Source: Bacteroides caecigallinarum (GTDB taxonomy: Bacteria; Bacteroidota; Bacteroidia; Bacteroidales; Bacteroidaceae). Taken from it: a stretch of DNA of 45,885 nucleotides. Below, one piece after another: positions 1 to 6,142 of the stretch. The notes beneath the pieces are model-generated. The model saw only the letters and a list, made by a program, of their open reading frames with translations. It searched no databases and had not been told where the DNA came from. Where the stretch lies: assembly GCF_016901995.1 (NCBI RefSeq), contig NZ_JACJLE010000033.1:1-45885 (forward strand), given 5' to 3'. Numbering within the stretch: position 1 is the stretch's first letter; the number at the start of each line of letters is the position of its first letter. The translations under genes were made by a program, and so were the position numbers.

Positions 1-1105
1 GGAATCCCCCCTTTACTTCATTGTTCGGGAAATCAAGAAGGAAGGTATTGAAATCTCTGTCGTAAGCCTTTATTGTAAGATATCCGCTTTGATATATCAT
101 AGGCAAAGGACGTTCCACGTCTGCCTTGTAGTCAATAAATTCTGCCGGAGTGTAATACTTTCCTGTAAATTCGTTCATCCTCTCATGTAAATGGTTAAGC
201 AGGCGAATAAGATATGTGGGAGTTCCTGTGCTGAACCAATAGTCTTTGATACGTTTGGCGTCAAGAGCATTCAACAAGCTGAAAGGATTATAAATGTCTG
301 TCAGCTTATCGCTGAAGTGGTAACCATCGTATTGTTTCTTCAACAGTTTATACATTTCTTCCGGTGTACACTGATACTCAACGGCCATTTGCGATACAGG
401 TTCAGTAAAATATTTTCCAATTTCCTCCTGAGTAATACCGCACAGAGCTTCATAACGTATATCCATACTTATATCTTTAGCTTGGTTGAAACCGCTGAAT
501 ATACTTTCTTGGGAATATTTTGTAACCCCTGTCAGCAGTACGAACTGCAGGTGTTTGTCCGCTCCTTTAAATACAGAATAAAAAGCTTTCAAAATATTGC
601 GATGCTTGTCTTCCAGATTTGCATCCACACCCAGTACATCAAGAATAGGTTTATCGTATTCATCTACAAGTACCACTGCGCGTCGCCCTGTCTGAAGATG
701 AGCGGCTTCGAGAATCTTTATAAAGCGGTCTCCAAGACCCAATTCATTTTCACGTATAGGCAGATTGTACTTCTGTTCCCATTCAGTAAGATAAAAATTA
801 AGTTTCTTCTCCAATTCTCCTGAGTTTGTGAAATTTGTTGCATTGAAATCCACATGAAAAACGGGATACTCGTTCCATTCTGTCTCCATCTTTTCTATGG
901 CGAGACCACGGAACAGTTCCTTATGTCCTAAATAATAGTTTTCCAGTGTAGAAACAAGAAGACTCTTTCCGAACCGTCTCGGACGGCTAAGAAAATAAAT
1001 ACTGCCATTATGTGTAAGGTCATAAATAATATCTGTTTTATCTACATATATATAACCTTCTTGAATAATGCGTTCAAAACTCTGGATACCAATTGGAAAT
1101 TTCAT
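1..1105 (-). CDS. AAA-ATPase-like / DUF1703 family protein (3' end outside window)
   Basis: The reading frame opens at an ATG at 1105 (MKFPIGIQSFERI...) and stays open for 368 codons to the left edge, so the C-terminus is missing. The N-terminal part has the diagnostic AAA-ATPase_like pattern: a 'YVDKT' segment, then the Walker A-like 'SRPRRFGKSLL' near residues 39-49, and a Walker B-like 'AVVLVDEYDKP' near residue 145. Family members are usually about 510-580 aa and end in a DUF1703 PD-(D/E)XK nuclease-like domain, which would lie outside the window. Function is unproven; these genes are very numerous in gut Bacteroidales and often present in many copies per genome, sometimes discussed as mobile or defence-related. 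I see no neighbouring gene that fixes its role. The family call is confident; the function is unknown. Confidence 0.85.
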   Translation of the reverse strand, partial: MKFPIGIQSFERIIQEGYIYVDKTDIIYDLTHNGSIYFLSRPRRFGKSLLVSTLENYYLGHKELFRGLAIEKMETEWNEYPVFHVDFNATNFTNSGELEKKLNFYLTEWEQKYNLPIRENELGLGDRFIKILEAAHLQTGRRAVVLVDEYDKPILDVLGVDANLEDKHRNILKAFYSVFKGADKHLQFVLLTGVTKYSQESIFSGFNQAKDISMDIRYEALCGITQEEIGKYFTEPVSQMAVEYQCTPEEMYKLLKKQYDGYHFSDKLTDIYNPFSLLNALDAKRIKDYWFSTGTPTYLIRLLNHLHERMNEFTGKYYTPAEFIDYKADVERPLPMIYQSGYLTIKAYDRDFNTFLLDFPNNEVKGGF

Positions 1106-1749
1106 AACTTAATTCTATTCTTGAAATTTACGCAAACTTACGGAAAAATCTTCATTTTTTCAATTACTTTTTCTTACTTTTTGCTACAAATCCGCCTACA
1201 CTTCTTACCTTATAGAAATCTAAAAAATACCAATCCAGGAAGAAAAGTTAAGCCCGCCAATACAAATGCTTAACAAATCATCAACTAAAATCAGCAACAA
1301 CCTTAAACCTCACAAATAAATTAACACTCACCTACCCCAAAAATCAAGAGAAAACGACCGGAAATTCCAACCAAAACGCCTTGACATCTTAGTTTGAATG
1401 TCAAAGCATTTTCAAAAGACTTGCAAAACCTTTGAAAATCTATTGCAAAACAGGGAATTTCATTCTATTCCATCAACAGAAAAGAAGACGCACAAAGTAT
1501 CATAATAACAACAGAAATATATTATTTAAAAACTATTATCACAATAACCACCAAAAACACTTACATACAACACAATTTCAAGTACAATAAATATAATTTT
1601 ACCAATTCACGAAACAGTATAAATACGTTTTTCAGTTTCAGTCGAACCATCACACACAAAACAGCCATTCTCAGAAACCCATTATTACAATTTGTCAAAA
1701 TGACAATTAACATACTGCAGAATATCAATTAACCATTATTATGTAGCCA
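1106..1749. other. Long AT-rich intergenic region with inverted repeats
   Basis: I find no convincing gene here. The region is rich in A and C on the plus strand. It holds several inverted repeats: TTGACAT/ATGTCAA (1381-1387 and 1398-1404), an ATTTTCAAAAG/CTTTGAAAAT pair at about 1409-1439, and TTGTCA-AAA-TGACAA (1692-1706). The last lies about 100 bp upstream of the predicted start of the RIC transcript and could be an upstream regulator site. None is followed by a clean T-run, so they do not look like terminators. Confidence 0.4.
1133..1140 (-). promoter_or_regulatory. Promoter -7 box of the AAA-ATPase-like gene
   Basis: On the minus strand this reads TAAGTTTG, a match to the Bacteroidetes TAnnTTTG box, 27 bp upstream of the ATG. 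An ATTG lies 20 bp further upstream (1161-1164) in the position of the -33 element. Confidence 0.55.
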
Positions 1750-1765
1750 CGTAACAAATGTTACG
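1750..1765. promoter_or_regulatory. Palindromic CRP/FNR-type operator upstream of RIC
   Basis: The sequence CGTAAC-AAAT-GTTACG is a perfect palindrome with 6-bp arms. Its centre (1757.5) lies about 41-42 bp before the start point expected from the -7 box at 1787-1794, which is the class II activator position for CRP/FNR proteins. A nitrosative-stress regulator of the HcpR type would fit a RIC gene, but the regulator identity is inference. Confidence 0.5.
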
Positions 1766-1786
1766 GTTTGCCCGGCTTATTATCCT

Positions 1787-1794
1787 TACCTTTG
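1787..1794 (+). promoter_or_regulatory. Promoter -7 box of RIC gene
   Basis: TACCTTTG matches TAnnTTTG. A TTTG at 1767-1770 lies 16 bp upstream, slightly closer than the usual 19-20 bp. A weak -33 spacing fits a promoter that depends on the activator site next to it. The expected start of transcription is about 1799, 23 bp before the ATG. Confidence 0.55.
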
Positions 1795-1821
1795 CAGCAA
1801 ACAATTAAAAAACTAAGCAAT

Positions 1822-2538
1822 ATGGATTTAAGAAAGAGAAATGTTGGAGATATAGTAGCCGAAAGATTTGCTACGGCGAGTGTGTTTTATAAGTTTGGAA
1901 TAGATTTCTGCTGTCATGGTCAAGTTGCCTTGGATGAAGCGTGCAAGAAAGCTAATGTGGACGTAGATACTGTCATTAATGCCATAAATGATAACAACAC
2001 CGTTTCGGAAGGTGGTATTCCGTTTGCCTCCTGGCCTATCGACCTACTTATTGACTATGTACTAAAGATACATCACCGAGGAATCAGGAACAATGGTCCG
2101 GTACTTCTGGAGCTGATAGAAAAGGTTAAGAAAGCACATGGAGAGAGACATCCGGAACTGAACGAGCTGCACGAACAGGTTAGCGTTTCGCTTGAAGATC
2201 TGAAAAACCATCTGCAGAAAGAAGAGAATGTACTGTTCCCATACCTGCTTGAACTTTTCGATGCATCGGAAAGGAATATCCGCATAGCGCCTATGCACTG
2301 TGGCTCGATAGCAAATCCTATAAGGGTTATGAACATGGAACATGAGGCAGAAGGTAACAGATATTTCCGTATCAAGGAAATAACAAACAATTTTGAAGTT
2401 CCGCAGGACGGATGCAATACTTACCGCCTGATGATGACTGAACTGGAAAAGTTCGTGAATGCACTGTTCGAACATATACATATTGAAAACAATATCATGT
2501 TCCCGAAAAGTCTGGAACTTGAACAAAGAATGTTCTGA
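1822..2538 (+). CDS. Iron-sulfur cluster repair di-iron protein (RIC/ScdA/YtfE family)
   Basis: A 238-aa cytoplasmic protein of the RIC family, which restores Fe-S clusters damaged by nitric oxide or oxidative stress through a hemerythrin-like di-iron site. The N-terminal ScdA_N domain carries the hallmark 'DFCCHG' (residues 28-33). The hemerythrin-like domain supplies His84/His85, His130 with Glu134 (HLQKEE), His174 (MEHE) and the HIHIEN motif at 218-223, so the iron ligands appear intact. I chose the ATG at 1822: the frame extends upstream to a TTG at 1768, but that would overlap the predicted promoter and add an unrelated leader. Length is close to that of E. coli YtfE (about 220 aa). The gene stands alone between its own promoter/operator and a terminator. 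Confidence 0.93.
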   Translation: MDLRKRNVGDIVAERFATASVFYKFGIDFCCHGQVALDEACKKANVDVDTVINAINDNNTVSEGGIPFASWPIDLLIDYVLKIHHRGIRNNGPVLLELIEKVKKAHGERHPELNELHEQVSVSLEDLKNHLQKEENVLFPYLLELFDASERNIRIAPMHCGSIANPIRVMNMEHEAEGNRYFRIKEITNNFEVPQDGCNTYRLMMTELEKFVNALFEHIHIENNIMFPKSLELEQRMF

Positions 2539-2565
2539 CATTCAGAGATGTATTTTCAGAAAAGG

Positions 2566-2593
2566 GGGATGCTTCGGCATCCCTTATTTTTTT
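2566..2593 (+). terminator. Rho-independent terminator of RIC gene
   Basis: GGGATGC, a TTCG tetraloop and GCATCCC (2566-2583) are followed by TTATTTTTTTT, starting 27 bp after the stop codon. Confidence 0.88.
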
Positions 2594-2600
2594 GAGGACG

Positions 2601-2640
2601 CAAATAAAAAAGCCCTTCAAATCTTCACGATTTAAAGGAC
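2601..2640 (-). terminator. Rho-independent terminator of tRNA-Lys operon
   Basis: On the minus strand a 12-bp stem (GTCCTTTAAATC pairing with GATTTGAAGGGC, two G-U pairs) with a GTGAA loop is followed by TTTTTTATTT. It lies about 59 bp after the second tRNA. Confidence 0.85.
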
Positions 2641-2698
2641 TCCTTGTTCGTTTTTTCCGGCCAATGGATTCCCCAATCCAAAAAACCGTCAGTGTACG

Positions 2699-2771
2699 TA
2701 CACCCTCAGGGATTCGAACCCTGGACCCACTGATTAAGAGTCAGTTGCTCTACCAACTGAGCTAAGAGTGC
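2699..2771 (-). tRNA. tRNA-Lys (anticodon CUU), distal copy
   Basis: A 73-nt cloverleaf with acceptor GCACTCT/AGGGTGT, D arm GCTC...GAGC, anticodon loop CTCTTAA (anticodon CTT) and T loop TTCGAAT. The first acceptor pair is G1-U72, a wobble pair. CCA is not encoded. The sequence appears identical to the copy at 2807-2879, 35 bp upstream; no promoter box is seen between them, so they are probably co-transcribed. Confidence 0.95.
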
Positions 2772-2806
2772 ATCCACTAAATTATTGTCAAATTTCCCGA
2801 AAGAAG

Positions 2807-2879
2807 TACACCCTCAGGGATTCGAACCCTGGACCCACTGATTAAGAGTCAGTTGCTCTACCAACTGAGCTAAGAGTGC
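2807..2879 (-). tRNA. tRNA-Lys (anticodon CUU), proximal copy
   Basis: Same 73-nt cloverleaf as the copy at 2699-2771, with anticodon CTT in the loop CTCTTAA and G1-U72 at the acceptor end. It is the promoter-proximal member of the pair. Confidence 0.95.
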
Positions 2880-2899
2880 ATCATTTTCGATTGCGGGTG

Positions 2900-2930
2900 C
2901 AAATGTATGACTTTTATTTTAATTTACAAA
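2900..2930 (-). promoter_or_regulatory. Promoter of tRNA-Lys operon
   Basis: On the minus strand TTTG (2927-2930), 19 bp, then TACATTTG (2900-2907). This is a perfect Bacteroidetes -33/-7 promoter ending 20 bp before the first tRNA. Confidence 0.8.
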
Positions 2931-3020
2931 ACATTTTAAAGACAATTTTATCCGCTTTTTATCCTTTTAAATACTATCTGGGGGCTTACAGGCCGTTCAA
3001 GACACACATTATCAGATGGT

Positions 3021-3683
3021 TTACACCCTCTCGGAAAAAAGACGGAGCAACTCTTCTTTTAGTATATCTCTGACCTCGTCCATAGGTATTTCGGAGCCTG
3101 TTTCCTTGAAAATCGAGGTGACGCCCTTATCTATAAAGCCACACGGATTGATATGGCGGAAATAATTGAGGTCGGTATTTACATTGAGAGCAAGACCGTG
3201 CATAGTGACAAAATGGCTGCTCCGGACTCCCATAGCACATATCTTCCTTTCGCGTGGTGTACCGGTGTCAAGCCATACTCCGGTTGCTCCCGCTACCCTG
3301 TCTGACACTATTCCGTAATGCGAGCAGGTACGGATAACGGCTTCTTCAAGCAGGTGAAGATAGTCTTTCAGTCCAAGATGGTAGTCCTCCAGACAGAGTA
3401 TGGGATAACATACCAGCTGTCCTGGACCGTGATACGTGATGTCGCCTCCACGGTCGATACGGAACACTTCGGCTCCTATGCTCGAAAGCATCTCGTCGCT
3501 TATCAGCATGTTTTCCTGCTTGCCGTGTTTGCCTATTGTATATACGTGCGGGTGCGTACAGAAGATTATACGGTTCTCATACGGTTGTCCCTCGCTGCGG
3601 GCTTTTATTAAAGAATTGAACAATTCCGTCTGCCGTTCCCAGGCTTCGGAATAAGGGATGTGCTTCCAGTCTTCTATTTTCAT
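3021..3683 (-). CDS. lipB: Lipoyl(octanoyl) transferase LipB
   Basis: A 220-aa cytoplasmic enzyme that moves octanoyl from octanoyl-ACP to the lipoyl domain lysine of target proteins (glycine cleavage H protein and 2-oxoacid dehydrogenase E2 subunits), the first step of endogenous lipoate synthesis. Family signatures are clear: RGGDITYHGPGQ (78-89), 'AGATGVWL' (131-138), the catalytic Lys147 in KICAMGVR, and catalytic Cys181 in NPCGF. Length is normal. It is transcribed alone toward the tRNA-Lys pair, with its own promoter just upstream. gcvP lies 2.5 kb away on the other strand; its partner, the H protein, is a LipB substrate, but the genes are not in one operon. Confidence 0.97.
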   Translation of the reverse strand: MKIEDWKHIPYSEAWERQTELFNSLIKARSEGQPYENRIIFCTHPHVYTIGKHGKQENMLISDEMLSSIGAEVFRIDRGGDITYHGPGQLVCYPILCLEDYHLGLKDYLHLLEEAVIRTCSHYGIVSDRVAGATGVWLDTGTPRERKICAMGVRSSHFVTMHGLALNVNTDLNYFRHINPCGFIDKGVTSIFKETGSEIPMDEVRDILKEELLRLFSERV

Positions 3684-3704
3684 GGTTATGGGTTTAGTTT
3701 AAAA

Positions 3705-3712
3705 CAAAAATA
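3705..3712 (-). promoter_or_regulatory. Promoter -7 box of lipB
   Basis: On the minus strand TATTTTTG matches TAnnTTTG, 21 bp upstream of the lipB ATG. CTTG lies 20 bp further up at 3733-3736. Confidence 0.6.
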
Positions 3713-3819
3713 TAGGTTTTATCTTAATATTGCAAGATGTAGGGCATAAAGCATGCTGCAGATACAGTAAAAAACTATTAAAATGTAAGTATCAGTTTAA
3801 CTCTTTCAAGAACTTTGTT

Positions 3820-3827
3820 TATATTTG
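3820..3827 (+). promoter_or_regulatory. Promoter -7 box of DUF3298 lipoprotein gene
   Basis: TATATTTG matches TAnnTTTG and ends 30 bp before the ATG at 3858. A TTTA at 3795-3798 is the nearest -33 candidate. Confidence 0.55.
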
Positions 3828-3857
3828 TATTAAATAGAAATATCACAAAAACAGCTT

Positions 3858-4712
3858 ATGAAAAAAAGAACGGTACTTAATACGACCTTGATGTGTGGGG
3901 CGCTTGCGTGTTTCTCATTACAGGGTTGCCAAAATACGGAAACAGCCAAGACTGCAAAAGTGTCAAGCATACAGGCGGATACTCTGGTTTCGCTGAAAGC
4001 CGGTGACGAAGCATCGCCAAAATGCAAGGTTTCCATAGACTATATGTATCTTGAGGCCGGAGACGAGAAGGATTCAATTTCTGCCATCATAAATTCCAAA
4101 ATTCAGAGTATTGCGTTCGGCTATAAATATAGCAATATGGAGCCGAAAGAAGCCATTCCTGCTGTGGTGGGCAAATATACCCAGGACTACAGGGACAAAC
4201 TCACCAAATTCTACGAGGCTGACGTTCATAACGGAGTAAAACCGGAGGATATCCCTGCATGGTATAACTATGAATATGAGATTACTTCGGAACTGTCGCT
4301 CAATAATGACAGTATATGGAATTTTTCCGTATCTACTTTCAAGGATACAGGCGGAGCTCATCCTAACACTACTATAAAATGGGCCAACCTGCTGGCAAAA
4401 TCGGGTAAAGTACTTACCAAGGAAGTGGTGTTCAGAAAAGACAAGGAGAAGGAAATCATCGGTCTGATACTGAAGCATCTTATTGACGAGGTGAACCAGA
4501 GACTGGAGACTGACACCATAACTTCGCTGGAAGGGCTGAAACAGAACGGCGCGTTGCTGGACGTGGAGCTTTATATTCCTGACAACTTCCTGCTGCTTGA
4601 GGACAGGGTTTCGTTCCTCTACAACAGATATGACATAGCTCCGTATTCTATGGGCGAATTCATCATCGACGTGCCATACGCCGAGATTGAAACGATGCTG
4701 AACAGAAAATAG
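3858..4712 (+). CDS. DUF3298 (RsiV-like) lipoprotein
   Basis: A 284-aa predicted lipoprotein. The N-terminus is a short basic region, a hydrophobic stretch and a lipobox LQGC with Cys24 as the lipidation site. The C-terminal half has the DUF3298 signature, with 'FKDTGGAHPNTT' in the middle and 'YNRYDIAPYSMGEF' near residue 258, the same fold as the C-terminal domain of RsiV. Members are cell-envelope proteins of unknown function; RsiV itself binds lysozyme, but that property should not be assumed here. It is the first gene of a plus-strand run with rsmG, an MBL hydrolase and gcvP; the 36-bp gap to rsmG is filled with a repeated AT-rich word found elsewhere in the window. Confidence 0.8.
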   Translation: MKKRTVLNTTLMCGALACFSLQGCQNTETAKTAKVSSIQADTLVSLKAGDEASPKCKVSIDYMYLEAGDEKDSISAIINSKIQSIAFGYKYSNMEPKEAIPAVVGKYTQDYRDKLTKFYEADVHNGVKPEDIPAWYNYEYEITSELSLNNDSIWNFSVSTFKDTGGAHPNTTIKWANLLAKSGKVLTKEVVFRKDKEKEIIGLILKHLIDEVNQRLETDTITSLEGLKQNGALLDVELYIPDNFLLLEDRVSFLYNRYDIAPYSMGEFIIDVPYAEIETMLNRK

Positions 4713-4714
4713 CT

Positions 4715-4740
4715 CTTAATTTTTAATTCTTAATTATTAA
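4715..4740. repeat. AT-rich intergenic filler repeat, copy 1
   Basis: This gap contains AATTTTTAATTCTTAATT (4718-4735), which recurs exactly in inverted orientation at 13010-13036. Related versions lie at 8991-9016, 21193-21230 and 39981-40010. Confidence 0.6.
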
Positions 4741-4748
4741 CTCAATAA

Positions 4749-5375
4749 ATGGAGATTATACAGAAATATTTTCCGGAACTGACCGACACACAGAAGGAGC
4801 AGTTCATGGCTTTATACGATTTATATACCGACTGGAACAGCAAGATTAACGTGATTTCCAGAAAAGACATTACAAACCTGTACGAACACCATGTACTTCA
4901 CTCGCTGGGTATCGCCAAGGTGATTAATTTCCGACCGGGCACTGAGATTATGGACTTGGGAACGGGCGGTGGTTTCCCTGGTATTCCATTGGCCATCATG
5001 TTTCCGGACACTCATTTCCATCTGGTAGATAGCATCGGAAAAAAGGTGAAGGTGGCTACTGAAATAGCTTCTGCCATAGGACTGAGGAATGTCACTACAC
5101 GTCACTGCAGGGCCGAGGAAGAGAAACAGCTGTTCGATTTCGTTGTGAGTCGTGCCGTGATGCCGCTTACAGACCTTCTGAAAATAATCAGAAAGAATAT
5201 CAAGAAGGAACAGAACAACGCTTTGCCTAACGGACTTATCTGCCTGAAGGGCGGTGAGCTTCAGAACGAGGTGCTGCCTGTGAAACACCAGACAGTGATG
5301 TATGATCTGAAAGATTATTTCGAAGAGGAATTCTTCGAGACCAAAAAGGTGGTTTACGTTACTATAAACAAATGA
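4749..5375 (+). CDS. rsmG: 16S rRNA (guanine(527)-N(7))-methyltransferase RsmG
   Basis: A 208-aa SAM-dependent methyltransferase (older name GidB) that makes m7G527 in the 530 loop of 16S rRNA; loss gives low-level streptomycin resistance in other bacteria. The SAM-binding motif DLGTGGGFPGIPLAI is at about residues 69-83, followed by 'HLVDSIGKKVK' and the 'VVSRAV' motif (residues 134-139), all typical of the family. Length is normal. It sits 3 bp before the MBL hydrolase gene, so the two are very likely translated from one mRNA. Confidence 0.96.
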   Translation: MEIIQKYFPELTDTQKEQFMALYDLYTDWNSKINVISRKDITNLYEHHVLHSLGIAKVINFRPGTEIMDLGTGGGFPGIPLAIMFPDTHFHLVDSIGKKVKVATEIASAIGLRNVTTRHCRAEEEKQLFDFVVSRAVMPLTDLLKIIRKNIKKEQNNALPNGLICLKGGELQNEVLPVKHQTVMYDLKDYFEEEFFETKKVVYVTINK

Positions 5376-5378
5376 TCT

Positions 5379-6017
5379 ATGACTATAAAATGCTTTGAAT
5401 TCAATATGTTTCCGGTAAACACGTATGTGCTTTCGGACGAAACTAACGAAGCGGTAATAATAGATGCCGGATGTTATTACGAGGAAGAGCAGGAGATGCT
5501 GAAGCAGTATATTGAGAGAAACGGACTCACTGTGAAACATCTGCTCAACACTCATCTGCATCTGGATCATATATTCGGAAATGCCTTTGTGAGCAGGACT
5601 TATGGCGTTATGCCTGAGGCTTCGGCTGACGATGAATTCCTGCTGCCTAAGACTAAGGATTATTGCCGCATGTTCGGGATAGCGATGAACGAGGATGTTC
5701 CTGCACTTGGAAAGCAGCTGGCCGACGGTGATGAGGTTCACTTCGGAAATACAACGCTGAAGGTGATAAAGGCTCCGGGACACTCGCCAGGAAGTCTTGT
5801 ATATTATAACGAAAAGGATGGCTGTCTGTTCTGCGGCGATGTACTGTTCAGAGGGAGTATAGGAAGAACTGACCTTGACGGGGGCAACTACAAACAGTTG
5901 ATAGACAGTATAAGCAACCGCCTGTTCACCCTGCCGGACGATACAAAAGTCTATACGGGACACAGCGAACCTACTACAATAGGAAACGAAAAGATGAATA
6001 ATCCGTTTTTCCGTTAA
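5379..6017 (+). CDS. MBL-fold metallo-hydrolase (glyoxalase II-like)
   Basis: A 212-aa metallo-beta-lactamase fold hydrolase. The metal-binding motif THLHLDH (58-64) is intact, and further ligands are visible in 'APGHSPGSL', 'CGDVLF' and 'TGHSEPT'. The C-terminal helical substrate domain of true glyoxalase II is absent, as is usual for this short subgroup, so the substrate is unknown: a thioester or similar small metabolite is likely. It starts 3 bp after rsmG. The 125-bp gap that follows, before gcvP, holds a strong inverted repeat. Confidence 0.9.
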   Translation: MTIKCFEFNMFPVNTYVLSDETNEAVIIDAGCYYEEEQEMLKQYIERNGLTVKHLLNTHLHLDHIFGNAFVSRTYGVMPEASADDEFLLPKTKDYCRMFGIAMNEDVPALGKQLADGDEVHFGNTTLKVIKAPGHSPGSLVYYNEKDGCLFCGDVLFRGSIGRTDLDGGNYKQLIDSISNRLFTLPDDTKVYTGHSEPTTIGNEKMNNPFFR

Positions 6018-6032
6018 GGCCACAAGGCTACA

Positions 6033-6093
6033 GTTACAAGTTGACAAGGCATCCATCCGATAAAAAACCTTGTCAACTCGTCAACTTGTCACC
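6033..6093. repeat. Nested inverted repeat upstream of gcvP
   Basis: AGTTGACAAGG (6039-6049) pairs perfectly with CCTTGTCAACT (6068-6078). A second pairing is also possible between GTTACAAGTTGAC (6033-6045) and GTCAACTTGTCAC (6081-6093 region, 12 of 13 positions). The two stems exclude each other. There is no T-run, so this is not a standard terminator. The word ACAAGTTGACAAG recurs at about 13041, suggesting a repeat family. Confidence 0.55.
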
Positions 6094-6142
6094 TTAAAAA
6101 ACTAAAAACTTAAAAACTCACAAACTTAAAACTAATATTACC

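Noticed and set aside
191..823. A 210-aa plus-strand open frame
   Set aside because: Antisense to the AAA-ATPase-like gene, whose reading frame stays open over the whole 1105 bp and has family motifs.
4821..6056. A 411-aa minus-strand open frame
   Set aside because: It is the antisense shadow of rsmG and the MBL hydrolase, both with clear family motifs on the plus strand.
6018..6142. Glycine riboswitch before gcvP
   Set aside because: I see no tandem aptamer-like conserved core; the gap is short and consists of an inverted repeat and an A-rich stretch.
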